In this document: positions 24,701 through 37,000 of the stretch, piece after piece
How positions within the stretch are numbered: position 1 is the stretch's first letter
Layout: each line of letters opens with the position of its first letter
NCBI RefSeq assembly: GCF_947623445.1
Contig: NC_135242.1
Coordinates: forward strand, 8,370,001 to 8,434,000
DNA length: 64,000 nt
Source of the DNA: Clavelina lepadiformis
Lineage: Eukaryota > Chordata > Ascidiacea > Aplousobranchia > Clavelinidae
Direction: 5' to 3'
Program-made: the position numbers and the translations under genes
Notes under the pieces: model-generated
Database searches by the model: none
What the model saw: only the letters and a program-made list of their open reading frames with translations
Told to the model about the DNA's origin: nothing

Positions 24701-27700
24701 TAATCAAAACCACAGAAACAAAAAATCAGTGTAAATATCATCAGTTGATCAGTTGTTTTTTTTGACAGAAAAATATATGTTTTGTTGGAAATGGTATTAT
24801 CAGTTTTTGCTAGTGAAAAAGTATGGTCAATAAACAACGTCTATATAAGTGAATGAGCTGTGATAAGTCAGGAAAATGTAAACATCTGTAGAAGCCTACA
24901 AACAATACGACCAGTCGCTTTTTATGATAATTTTGATACAAACCCGAATTTTGACCAAATTTCAAATATTATAATAACTGCTTTTATCTTTTCTTCCTTC
25001 TCTTTTTCTTCAAACCATACACGGGCCCGTTGTGTTGGTGCGTTACCGTTTAGTTTCAAGGACGTCACAATTAAATTCTTACTTCGACTTATCTGCATAT
25101 GCATGCATTTTTTACATGTACATGCTTCATGACCTTGCGGGCTTACTGTGTATACCACGTGATAGTTGACACCAATCTGTAACACAACAGTTAGTATTTT
25201 GTTTTCTATCTTGTGATGGTAGTGTTGACTGAGAATTTTCGCATAAAACATGCTGTTTATCTGCAAGTGACTAAAATATGCTTTTTTGTGTTTTTGTGTC
25301 TAATGGTGTTGGTGCACCTCTGGTTGTAGGTGTAGCATCTTCGTCCATTTTGAACCAAATCGTTTAGTCCTAAGGTGGTCATTCTAAACAGCTTCTCAAT
25401 TGTGTGTAACTATAGATGACGTGTAGTCTCGAACAAAATATCACGTTAAAATATGTGACCGTAAACGGTAAAACAAAAAAAAAGCTTCACTAACTTATAC
25501 TTATTAAACTTTAAAAAACCGATTGTAAGTATATTTAGTAAGTATACAATCCACATACTTTACATAAGTTATATGAATTGCATGATCAACAAACTTACTT
25601 ATACAGTTCAAAAATCTGGACAAAGTTTTTTTTAGTTGCAATTTGTTGTACGGAGTATCTGAACTTAGTTGAATTATCGAATTTCACAGTGAATAAAATT
25701 AGGAAGACGAGACAAATTAGCTATTTTTCCATTGCACGAATGACAAAAATGACGCTATAGTTACAAAATAGTTTTACCTAAGCCTCTTAGTTAACTATAT
25801 TGCAACTCAAATCACACCATCAGTGATCAAACTTTGCATAAGTAAAAATAGGAATGTTTGTCAGGTTATAGTTGACCTACCATAAAAGTATAAAACTTAA
25901 TTCTTCGAGAAAGGGCTTCCAGAGATTAGTATAAAACTTTTCATAAAAATGAATGTAGAGTGTGGACTATATGTTGTTATCCATTAATTGCAGCTTTGAT
26001 TCATACAGAGATTTTAGTAAACGTGACTTACCATCATGATAAGAAGCTCTGAAACCTTCACTTGTCCCTGATCGATCAGTTTTGAATACAATCTTTAGTT
26101 TGTTGTTGATGGATGTTACTGATCTTCGTTGAATATTTTTTCCGGAAATTTTTGTTGTCTCATTTTCCCCTTCCAACACCTTTAACAAGGAATCACTGAA
26201 CAGAGGACCGTTCAGAAAAAATGAGCACCAAATAAAATCAATAAATATATAAGGCCGTATACCTGAATGAAATCATTTTCTTCAACTGATACGTCTAAAA
26301 ATGTAATTACAATGCTTCGACCCGGACTTGCCATCAAGTTCCACACACAAGTAACGCCATCCGGATAAATGCCAGGATATTGAGGGGACGTAAAATAACC
26401 AGTAGTCGAGTTAACAATGACGTCAACGGCAAAGCGGCAAACTGGCTCTTCTGTTAAAGTAATATGAAACTCTGCTGTGCAGTTACTGTAGTATAATAGT
26501 TCTATAATAATTGTTGTTATGCGAAAGCTTATTCAAAAATAACGGTTATTGTTGTAACTTCTCTCCAACATCGGCAGAGTGTATGTAAATACAAGCCCTA
26601 CATTATAGATGAAAATGATTAACAACATGAATAACTGAATTCAGTCTTATTTGTACTTTGACAGTGCTAATAATTTCCACGGTACCTGCTTCAATGGTAG
26701 CTAAAAAGCCTTTATCTACAATTGACGAATCACTATTAAATGTGATAGTTACGGAATCAGTTGTCGATGTCCACGTACGCAAACCTCCTGCTGATAAAGC
26801 AAACACTTCTTCCCCATTTTCGATGACCTATTAAGTGAGGAAACTATTTCAGTGAGATGGAAAAGTTCTATACACACGCTGGAAACGAAACGATATGAGA
26901 AAGAGTATGAATAAATGTAGCGATGTCGTATAATTAATAGCTTTTTCTCTATTTTACCTACAAAGATAATCATATTCTTACTTTAATTATATCACAACAT
27001 GCTTGTGTTCTTGCATCCAAGAAAGTGATTCTGATAATATGTTGATCGTTTGCTTGCAGATTCCATTGACAAGACATGTTGTTGTGATAAACATGTGGAT
27101 AGAGAGGAGAAGAAATGTTCTTAGGAGTCTCGCCAACGAATTCAGAGTAAACGCAACTTGACGTTGGATCGACTGAAAACGATCGATCCTTGTTAATGAA
27201 AATGGAAGTGTACGGACAGAGAGATGGATAAAAACAATCGATATCATTGACATTTGTTAAAGCGCCATACTCTCTCTGAATACGGCACGAAAGCCTGGAC
27301 CAGAACCACGGGAATCACTGCTAAAACGTAGGCGAAGATAATTATTGTTGGTTGATGTAAAGGCAAGTCCAGCAGGGATTTTTCCAGAAAGTTGTCCAAT
27401 TTGTCCAGTGTCATCGATTATCTAAACAAACACTCAAAAATAGCACTGTTTTGCACGTTGTTTATTTATCCAATGTATCAGCGTATGTAACCATGTCATG
27501 TACCACATGATCTTTCAGCGACAAATATCTGTTTTGTATTGGCAATGTCGGAAAAACAGTTCCTATATGTTATTTGTTTTTCACATACGAGTAAAAATAA
27601 AAGAAGCTTTCTGTAAACCTGGACAAAATCACAGCAATCTTCGGTTTCACCTTCAACAAAGGTTATTTCGATCAGTTTATCAACAGCAGCTCTCAAAGTC

Positions 27701-30700
27701 CATTCACAGAACACATTGTCAGAATATAGACTAGGATGAAAAGGTGTTGAAAGTGTCATCACATTATCTGTAGCAGTAGCTGTGAAACCACATTTTGCTA
27801 GAAAAAAGATCATGTTTTTGTTTCATGTTTAAAATACCACGCCCTCGTTATATTTTCGAAAGCAGGTTGAATAGCATTTTAGATTTGCTCTTCCATAGGC
27901 TGCACGAGTAAGTTTGATGGCAAACTATTTTCGATGTATCTCACCTTCTTTATATGTTGCTCGAAATCCTCGCTCAACTTTCTGATCATCGCTTTGAAAC
28001 GATAATATCAAGATCCCGGATTTTGCGATAAGTGATTCCGTTGTTATATTTCCGTTTCTTTTTGCGATACTTGACAATCCATCGAAAACCTGATTTCGGG
28101 TAAAATTACAACAAACTACTGACTATAGGAATTAAGGAAATAAAATATAAGTACAAGATATGGGTTTTCTGTGATTTTAAAGCTTTTTTCAATTTTTTAT
28201 AAATTATGTCATAAAATCATGGCCATCGACTTCTTGTACCTCGATATGGTCATTATCTGGTTCAGTGCTTCCTTCGATGAGATCTAATTGAATTTGTTTT
28301 CTTTCACGACCATAAAGGACCCAAAAACACTTCTCATTATTTCCGTATGCATTTGGCCATCCGTCGCTCGTCAGTTCCAATGCGTTGTCGTCAACGACTT
28401 CAATATTTCTCCCACATGTTGCTACAAAGACGGTATAGGCTTTATTCATCGTTTCTACTTATAGTATTCAATCATAATCATAACGCTATACATAATTGAA
28501 ATAACACAATACCTGTTTTAAATTCTGCTTGAAACCCAGCAAATGATACTGAATCATCGGAGGAAAATATTACGCGAAGGGAATTACTTTGTGATAATCG
28601 TGAAGTTCCTGGGATGATTATTCCAGAAAATTCTCCAATGGTTTCACTTCCTTCAATAACCTATATATTGTTGTTTAAGTTGTTTTGCACAGAAAGAAAA
28701 CGTTTAGGAAAAAGACCTAAGTTAGCTTTTCCGAAATAGACAAAATATAGACTTTTTATACCTGAACACGGTCGCAGCAACCTTCTGTGCGTCCTGCTAT
28801 GAAAGTGATAAGTATGCGACGATCATGAGGAGCTTGAATCCTCCACTCGTATGAAGCATCATTCGAATAAGGAACAAGTGGGTAGCCAGGTGTAGAGAAA
28901 GTTTTGACATCATCAGTAGATAATTGCAAATCTGAAAGGATATAGCACGATTAGTAAGTAGGCTACAGTTTAGAGCCCTGCGCGGGTATACCCGTTCCGC
29001 ACGGGTTGCTGATACCTGCTAGAGTTTTGCAGCGATCGTGGGCCGTTTGCGGGCATGGTCTTTAGAAATGCAGGGCTGTTAATTCGGGTACCCGCACAAA
29101 CTTGATTGTTTTTGCGGGCCGTTTGCGGATCTTAAATGCCGGGCGCGGGGTAGGGGGCGGGGGCGTTTGAGGTTGCACGCATTTAATCATTATGGTTTTA
29201 TCTATTTACAAGAATTTACTTCTGCTAAACACAATGGTATCAGTTCCTTTTGTTTACTTCAGAATAATAATATCATGAAATTAAGCAAGGTCAAGCGTTG
29301 TTTCCCTTCCTTTGTTATTACGCTACCGTTTCCAGTCATCATCGGAAGGATAGTGTTTATCAGATAGCTTCATGCTGATTTTATTGGATTAACGATCCCG
29401 CCTCAAAAAAGAATATGACATTCGTATAAGTGACAGACTTGTTGTTTTATCAACAAAGGAAATCAAAAAAAGATCCGTGTTCATTCATTCATTTTATTTT
29501 TTGTTCTCAATGTGGAGAGCCCAAAAAGTTTGCTGACGCAGGTTGTCGCAAACATATTAGCAGTTAATGACAATAATTTCCACAAATTGGACGGGCAAAC
29601 GTGACAAGTCCTCGAGGGCAAAAACGTGCATTACGGTCCAACAAGAGAATGTAAAAACTTTGCTCGCAACTTTGCCATTTTCACTAGGTGTGGCCGACAC
29701 CGCACACACATTTTCAATCGTTAATTACTCGAAAACTATACGTCGTAAACTGATCGGATTTTGACAGGTTTGTGGCAAAAATATCTGGCTTCCTGTATAC
29801 ATCATAATTGTAAATCAAAAGAAAGTGAATTTAGTGTAAATTAAGTATTTCCACAAGTGATACATTTCTAGAAATTTTTCTTGTTACGCCGCGTCACTGC
29901 TGTGCCGAAAACCAGCTGACCGCGAGAAGAGAACGCAAGAGAATAGTTAGTCGAGTTAGTGGTGCGTAAATGAGTAAACGAAAACGATTCGCCTCAATGC
30001 GGAGAGAGAGAAAAATTATGAAAATATGACAATATCTCAAAAATTACAAACTCCAACTTTATAAAACATTTTTTATAGATAGCTGAACATTTTTTAGGAA
30101 AAGTCACCAAGTTTCAAGTTTCTACAGCAAACAATGCAACTGTACGCCACGTTTTTCTGTGACTGTGTGCAGGAGAAGCCACACCTAGTGAAAATAGGGT
30201 TAACACAAACGCATATAATTTAAGCACATTTAATACAAAAAAAAAGTTTACGTTGATAGATAGTTTGGCAGGACATAAGCCTTGAGTCACAGTCCGATCT
30301 GTGTGTCTGGATGGAAAAAGAAAAACCCCACTAAAATGAACTCTATCCATGGGACCGGAGTCCCGTTCAGGTAGCCTGTGTACGCGGAAGGAATCTTTTA
30401 CACAGGTCGGTTGTGAACGAAAGTAGAAGATGTTCAGCTACGTCATTTATGTCCAGCCAGATTGTTTGATCAATTTGTTTGAATATGCATATAATACTGT
30501 CTAATATCTCCGTTGCGAAAATCTTAGTTTACCGCTCTTTTTCTTATAATTTTCATCCATTTTACCCCGCCTTGCTATCAATCTCCGTCTTACATAAGCA
30601 ATAATCGGATCGTTTAAGATCAATTGGCAAAAGTAGACTGCCTTGTACCAACGTTTGGCAAAAATAGAACGTGGTGTTTTATGTGGCCACCGGTGCGGCA

Positions 30701-31193
30701 AGTGAAAGAAATTTCAGTCTGACAGGCCATGTTATCAACAAAAGACGCTCTGCTTTAGAGGGACACAACATAAACAATATTCTATTTGTACACAGTTCTT
30801 TAAAAACATGCAGTGTCAAATGTAGTAAATAAACAAAACAAATACAAACGAGTCCTTTGCAAACGCGGGTTTCCGCAAATGAGCTAGTGCGGGCGCCGGC
30901 AAAGAAATAAAAAACTGTGGGTACAGCCGCGGGCTCCAGCAATTTAACCGATGAGGGTGTGGGTAAACAAATTAAAAATGCGGATACCCTCATACCCTAA
31001 TACTGACAATAGTGACAATTGCAATTACATCAAGACTGAAGTTATTGAGTTTACTTAATACTTGGAAATTAGAATCTCTAAAGCACAATGAACACGATCA
31101 AAATAGCGTATACTTACCGACTAATGACGTTGTAAAAACTAGTTTCTGCGCCAATTGGAGCGAAAATAGCAGTAAAAACACTTTAAGTCTCAT
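18702..31193 (-). CDS. CUB-B: secreted protein of thirteen CUB domains
   Basis: Signal-peptide exon 31193-31118 (MRLKVFLLLFSLQLAQ), then 13 two-exon CUBs: 28931-28762/28660-28513; 28421-28240/28089-27945; 27797-27619/27421-27271; 27172-26982/26827-26686; 26450-26263/26179-26032; 24678-24509/24397-24250; 24127-23946/23814-23670; 23445-23267/23060-22913; 22820-22630/22419-22278; 21898-21711/21490-21343; 21143-20956/20860-20713; 20537-20347/20094-19947; 19126-18933/18850-18702. All joins keep frame, giving about 1459 residues. Types run 1-2-3-4-5, 1-2-3-4-5-5-5, 6. The last exon leaves phase 2; a candidate end is a 10-nt exon 18273-18264 giving Asn-Gly-stop. I treat it as one gene because the fifth CUB keeps a normal GT donor and I see no signal-peptide exon between 24.7 and 26.0 kb. 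Two genes remain possible. Introns carry a LINE tail, a hAT MITE and a 2-kb GC-rich-ended insertion. Function unknown. Confidence 0.82.
19278..19763. mobile_element. hAT-type MITE in a CUB-B intron
   Basis: 486 bp with ends CAGGGGTGACGAACCT and AGGTTCGTCACCTCTG. A perfect 8-bp duplication GTATAAGG lies at 19270-19277 and 19764-19771, diagnostic of hAT insertion. GC-rich GGGCCGC repeats sit just inside both ends. It lies between CUB-B domains 12 and 13. The interior 19415-19573 is the inverted counterpart of 12322-12494 in the Tigger MITE. A 27-bp tandem duplication (TTCAAGACTGCTGGTCTC...) is at about 19537-19602. Confidence 0.9.
19947..24678 (-). other. CUB-B cassette 2 (types 1-2-3-4-5-5-5)
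   Basis: Same order as cassette 1 but with type 5 present three times (21898-21343, 21143-20713, 20537-19947). All three keep the NSTT...SPLYP motif (TSPLYP, ASPLYP, SSPLYP). The first two have GT donors; the third has the GC donor followed by a possible Gly-Lys-stop. This local triplication explains why CUB-B has thirteen rather than eleven CUBs. Confidence 0.8.
21984..22180 (+). pseudogene. LINE reverse transcriptase C-terminal tail, remnant
   Basis: The translation reads KTRKLKYSEVG...ICRSLIQ, then after a frame change GKRRRGRPRARWIDNIK. The Gly-Lys-Arg...GRP-R-RW-DNI pattern is typical of the C-terminal end of non-LTR retrotransposon ORF2 proteins. A stop and a frameshift separate the two parts, so it is dead. 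It sits in the intron between CUB-B domains 9 and 10, opposite in strand. Confidence 0.65.
26032..28931 (-). other. CUB-B cassette 1 (types 1-2-3-4-5)
   Basis: Five CUB domains in ten exons, the most compact of the four cassettes. Signature sequences by type: 1, STPGYPLVPYSNDASYEWRI with EGCCDRVQ; 2, TCGRNIEV with KCFWVLYGRERKQIQLD; 3, KCGFTATA with FCEWTLRAA and EDCCDFVQ; 4, DPTSSCVYSEFVGETP with MSCQWNLQAN and ACCDIIK; 5, VCRFAVDVIVNSTTGYF with TCVWNLMAS. The type-5 second half ends with a normal GT donor, so it should splice on to cassette 2. Confidence 0.8.
28967..31001. mobile_element. About 2-kb insertion in the first CUB-B intron
   Basis: The left side begins about CAGTTTAGAGCCCTGCGCGG and the reverse complement of the right side begins CAGTATTAGGGTATGAGGG. 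Both then carry GC-rich GGGTAT, CCGC and TTTGCGG stretches. This resembles degenerate hAT ends. A shorter inverted pair (CCATTTTCACTAGGTGTGGC near 29670-29700 and its complement near 30168-30200) lies inside. No target duplication or transposase is visible. The insertion explains why this signal-peptide-to-CUB intron is about 2.2 kb, against 0.26-0.44 kb in CUB-A and CUB-C. Confidence 0.4.
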
Positions 31194-33534
31194 TTTCTTT
31201 ATTGACGTAACATGCTGCTAACTGCAATTAACAACCTAAAACTTAATGTCAGATCATAACAGAAGATCAATTTGTCTCTAACCTATAGCCTACGTGCTTC
31301 ATTTTACGAAAGTAAAAGCTTTCCTCTTTCGAAAATTTTAAAATCTAAATGCTTATCGCCAGAGGTGGCCTCTGAACTAGTTTTTTTCAAATCAATACGA
31401 TAAAATGTTTTTCGTGGCCTTCGATACCAGTGACCTGTACAGGAACTTGCAGCTATACGATTTATAAGGCCACGACCGAAGGACCACAATAATTCTTTTA
31501 AAATCAAGATTATGGGAGATTTACGCTCACGTTTAGGAATTCGACTGATGACAGCAAGTTGTCAGACTGGAAATAAAAAGCTTCAATATATTCTTTATCT
31601 TAAAAACAACTTTTCTTCAGAAGCCCCTCAGGCGAGTAAATTTCCAGCAAATTACATGCCGTATCGGGCAAAAGCATTGTGGTTATGACATTTTTTATTA
31701 TCGTAAACACATTTTCTTCGTCAAATCGTTGTATATATGCTTAATAACAAACCCTCCTAAAATGGTTAATATAATGAGCTAAAACAAAAAACAATATCTT
31801 TGCTAAATTATCTGTAAGAGCATATTTGTTTCTCATTTCCATTTTTGCTATTACAGGTATTATCATTGCTTCTCATTGCTAGTGCTATCTTTATAAACGT
31901 AATAAGCCATTAGCTTTTCTTGTACACAATCTTATGGAACTTGATGATGTTATTATCACTACTGTACCTGTTTTTGCCTTCACCACAGGGTCTATAGACT
32001 TGTCCCTTTTTATTGCAAAATTGGCACTTATTTACGTCATTTTGTACCAGGATAAAACTTCTTCCCAATGAAAGGTCTGGATGTCTATCTTTGGACAAAA
32101 CAGCAAACGCTGCAGAAAGTTTCAGGGACAAAACTCCATTCAGCTCCTAAATATCATTGCTTTATCAATGCGTGACGTCATTAAGTGGTACACGACATGG
32201 CGTAAATTGCTCACGACCGCAATTTTTAGTGAAATGTTTATTAATTTAGCGTTTTGGAATAAAACTGTTGTTAGCAGTTGTATTGTATAACCAACGTAAT
32301 TTAATTACCTCCTATACGTAGTTATTGATTTATAACTTTTGACATGAGCAATCTTCTTTTATGCAGCAATACTATATATTAGTCGCCACTATTTTATCTT
32401 AGGCATGCGCATCAGAAAAATTTCATAAACTTTCGTATCACTGATATTAATGTTTAGCATCAACTGATTTATTTCGTAAAACTCAATATATTTATTTTCT
32501 ATCATTAAACACGTTCAAAGCGTTGTACAAAGTGTCGTTTTAGAACGTAGCGTTTGGCTGACAGCAGATAGGTTTACAGTTCATCAGAAAGCTTCAATAC
32601 GGACATTTTCACGCAGTTTATCTGTCAGCAGATACGATTTGTACAATCAGAAAACAAATTTGAACCAACAGAATGAAAATAAAACACAACTGACCTTCTA
32701 GAAGGTATAAATAGTTGTGCCACCTAATGCACTATAGTTTCTATGCAAAGGCTTCTGATCGATGAGATCATTTTAAGTTTGCAAGGTTTATATGCAAGTT
32801 CACTGTTAAATGTTCTTAATAGCTACAGAAAGTCGTGTGCGATTGATATGGTAAACGACAAACGTCCATACAATTGTTTACTGCTTTTTTGTTGGACACC
32901 GTTTGCTTCTGGGAGGAGTTTTTTCGCCCTGTCCTCGTCAAATGCACCAACTTTATGCCTTATACACATTCCATGTACAAGACGGCGTGTACCACGGGCT
33001 GGATACCCAATATTAACAACGTTGCATCAACAAACAACATCCACTCACTAGACGAAAAGGTTGGTTTGTTCGAAACGGAAATTGAATAGAGTTGAAAAAA
33101 CATAAACAGCCATAAGTCAGGAGCTAAATTTACAAAAATAATGTTTCATGCTTTACAATATGTTGCGCAAAATGATATAAAGTAGGGTATTTGCTGTACA
33201 TGAGCTTTGAAATAAATGCTGAATACTAAGTGTTACCATTACTCAGCTTTATTAAGCGTAAATCATACATCTAAAATTAAGAAATACGAATAAGTAAATC
33301 AATGCAACCTCATAGTTTAAAAAAATCCATTTATCTCAATACAACTCGCGTTTTGCCTCTACAATGAAGAAAACGCACATTTGAAACAAGGCACATGAAA
33401 CAATTATGATGAAAACGAAGCGAGTTAACAACCGAAACATCTTGTTATATGATGTTCATCTTTCATCTTGATTGATCTTATTATAACATGGTTGCATATC
33501 TCGAAACTCAAAACAAGTAATCCTACGAACTATG
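31194..33534. other. Spacer between CUB-C and CUB-B
   Basis: About 2.3 kb without a supportable gene. It should contain the CUB-B promoter and 5' UTR on the minus strand and the CUB-C 3' UTR. ORFs of up to about 100 codons have no domain. I recognise no repeat. Confidence 0.35.
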
Positions 33535-33767
33535 CTGTGAAGTTTTGTTGTAGACCTGTTCCGTGACCAGCAATGGTACTCATCTTGCATATCCGCCTTT
33601 GTGCGACATCAAGCCGAATAAGAAATGTGATAAAAGTATAACTGTTGTTTTTGACATGTTTTAACACAGACGGTTGTTTTTGAACTTTTTCTTCGGCGGT
33701 TTCTTGGTTCTTTTGCGATGCGCTATCCGCTATCTTCTCCCAGGGGTTGGCTTTTATATAGTTGGAT
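33535..33767 (-). other. Possible last exon of CUB-C
   Basis: A minus-strand acceptor (TTATTTTAG) precedes an open phase-0 reading frame that starts ESNYIKANPWEKIADSASQK and ends in a stop. It is rich in Glu, Lys and Gln and has no known domain. It would join in phase only if the last CUB exon of CUB-C read through its GC donor to a GT a few codons on (after LYTFQMF). If spliced from the GC donor in phase 1, the exon gives a short tail of about 15 residues and a stop. Either is unproven. Confidence 0.3.
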
Positions 33768-34001
33768 TCCTAAAATAACAACTACTGTACTTTGTTTTAA
33801 TGGAAATTTTATTAACGTTTATAGGTAACTTCAAACACCTAGATACCTAATATTAGTATGGATAAGTGGTGACAAGTACTTGGTCTTTGGATTTGGCTGA
33901 ATTTAGAGAGACCATATATAACCAATCATTCACAATTATCATGTTAGGCAATTTTTTTGCTGTGCGGATATTTACAAACATTTGAAAAGTATATAACTTG
34001 C

Positions 34002-37000
34002 CGTCGTGGTAATAAGCTCTGTTGGTTACCGACTGGTGAACCTTGATTACAATTTCAATGGCGTTGTTGGTCGATGTTCCTGAAGATTCAGGGAAAAGTT
34101 GTCCGGAGATTTTTAATAGCTCCTGTTCTCCATTATAAACCTGTTGCAACAGAACTCAAGTATATGCGTATGACTGCTTTATAAGCAAATAAAGTGCATG
34201 GTTGTCCATCACACGAATCTCGAAGTACCCGGATATAATCATCTTGTTGAATGCTTCTTCCTGGAAACTTGATCTTTATCTTTCCAACGTTACGTGCCGG
34301 AGAGAATCTTGGACGCAACACACTACATAATAGGTATGACAGATAACCTCGGCTCGAATTAATGGTGATTTTAAAGGGTGAGTGATGGCAAACACTTTCT
34401 GTAAAATTCATAAGACACGACGTGTAAACTGTAGGTGGATTGTAATCTTACCTCGTGTTAAATTAAGTAGTCCATATCGCATCCTATTCACTCTTATATC
34501 GTATATATTATATAATAACTTCACTTTTTTCCTGAAGTGGTATTTGTTAAAACCCAGTTTACTGCACGTTTCTTTAGGCTTACCAATCTTCCCTGACTGA
34601 ACAGAAGCTAAGAAACCTTTGTTAGCAACCGAAGAATCACTTGTAAATATGACTTCTACGTTATTAGTTTTTGACGTCCATGAAGAGAGCGACGTATTTC
34701 CTGATAATCTTAATGATTCTGTTCCATTTTCAATGATCTGAAAAATAAAAAGGATTTTCAACGATGTAGGCCTATAGGTTACTGTAGCCTATAGTTGAAA
34801 AGACAAACAGCTTCTGATGTTTGTCTGATGCTTCTGATCTAAAGTTGGTCAAAATCAAAAATAAAATTAACTAAACCACCAATTATAGATATTTACCCGA
34901 ATTACGTCACAACATTCTTGGGTTTTTACTTCAATAAAATTGATTGTGATGACCTTTTGACGGCCGGTGCGCAGAGTCCACTTACAAGACATGTTATTGT
35001 GATAAATGTACGGATAGAGAGGAGAGGAAATGTTTATTGGTGTCTTGCCAACAAATTTGGAGTAAATGCAATTTGACGATGGATCGACTGAAAAAGAAAA
35101 ATTTCCGCTTTTAATCAAACAAATAGCAAAAGACTAGTAAACGTGTTGGAATGCAGATTTTGATAAATAAACGTGGTTCGAAGATTCGAAGGCCAGACTT
35201 TTTGACGCCATACTCTCTCTAAATACAGCAAGGAAGCCTGGACCCGAACCACGGGAATCACTGTTGAATAACAAACGAAGGTTATTGTTGGCTGAAGTAA
35301 AAACGAGCCCTGGAGTGATTTTTCCAGAAAGTTGTCTTGTCCCACTAAAGCCATCAATTATCTAAATAAAGTTTAAACTTACTTAAAATGTAAATCAATC
35401 AACATAGTGAGGTGCAGATTTTTATTTGTCATACTATAATTGGATCACAGAAATGTTCATCAAATATTTCTTTAAATGGATTTTTATAATTTTTTCATTT
35501 ACTTTGAAATAAATGTCAATCAGTTTTACCTGAATAAAATCACAACAATCTTCGGTGTCACTTTCTACAAATGTTAATTCGATCAGTTTATCAGCAGCTG
35601 CATTTAAGTTCCATTCACAAGACAAATCATTAGGATACAGACTGGGATAAAAAGGTGTTGAAATCGTCCTCGTTCCCACATTCGCCGAAGCATTTGCATT
35701 AAAACCGCAAGGAGCTGATATAAATTTTAGCAATGATTGATGTTAAGTTGTGATATAATGAATAATTATAGTTTACATTCAAGGTATACGGGCTGAAAGC
35801 TTGTAGCACTTAACTCAGGTAACCTACCGACAACTGAGTTATGTCATCACAATACCAAACTCGTCGGATAAGATATGGTTTTTGTGCAGATCTGCATGGT
35901 ACAATATACATGATTGCACAAACGACTTGCTTTAGTTTTCAGCTTGTCGCTCAGTTTACACTTTACCATATCTAACAAACTTGATATCGGTGTAATCGCA
36001 AGGAATTTTTCTATTCCACCCTACTTTGCGTTTCGAATATTGCAACTTGATGATTGCACCCCGATCTGATATAATGTATCCTGGTCCGCGTGTAATTATT
36101 TGATTGCGCAAATCTAAGCAAATCATGGAGGAGAGCCCCCGTACTGCTGCAAAATAAAGCCGTATCAATTACTTACTTCCACACCGGAGAGGCGCTCGCC
36201 TATTGACCGTTTCGACCGTTATTTCGATCAGCTATCGTATACAAGCTGACTGCTCCATTGCAGATTTTATCGTGCGTAGGCTACTATGTTGTAACTAAAG
36301 TGAGAAATATTTTAAAGCCAGCACTCTTACCTTCCTTATAAGAAGCTCTAAATCCTCGTTCAGCCTCTTGATCATAACTGTGATATGATAATATCAATAT
36401 TCCAGATTCTGCTATAAACGATTCCGGTTCAATCACTCCACTAAGTTTTCCAATACTTGACAACCCATCAAAAACCTTATATCGATAAAAATATAAACGT
36501 TATTGTTATAGTATATATCGACTATTTTATACAGAAGGTTTGATCATTAGAAATTTTGAATATACTGGCGTTATAAAAGTTTGGTTTAGGACTATACATC
36601 AAATTAGAATTTAATACTTCGATATAGTCATCGACTGGTGCAGTGCTTCCTTCCACAAAATCTAATTGAATTTGTTTTCTTTCACGACCGTATAGCACCC
36701 AAAAACATTTTGTGTTATTGGGACCTTTTGGCCAGTCGTCGCTTGCCAGCTCAAGAGAATTTTTGGTATTAATTTCAACATTTCCCCCACACGTTGCTAC
36801 AAAAAGGTTTTTAGTAGAAAAATGAGTTTTTATAGAAATTGAAATTGCAGTTTTCATTGCAAATACATAGAAATAGAAATATAAGTTATCTGTTTTATCA
36901 AGTATGTATTTTTATTTTTTGCAAGTTTCCTTTTTTAACTGTTAGCATGCAGTTCCGGTTTTAAATTCACTACATAACTTCACGGCGTTTGACTTTGAGC

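Noticed and set aside
24922-25266. Minus-strand ORF upstream of CUB-B domain 6, tested as a signal-peptide exon
   Set aside because: It lacks a hydrophobic start and a phase-1 donor in the right place.
18702-31193. CUB-B as two separate genes split near 25 kb
   Set aside because: No signal-peptide exon is visible between 24.7 and 26.0 kb, and the domain-5 exon ends in a normal GT donor in the right phase, unlike the terminal type-5 exons. Not excluded without transcripts.
32743-33089. Overlapping plus-strand ORFs between CUB-B and CUB-C
   Set aside because: Two frames are open over the same stretch, with no domain and no splice signals that make sense.
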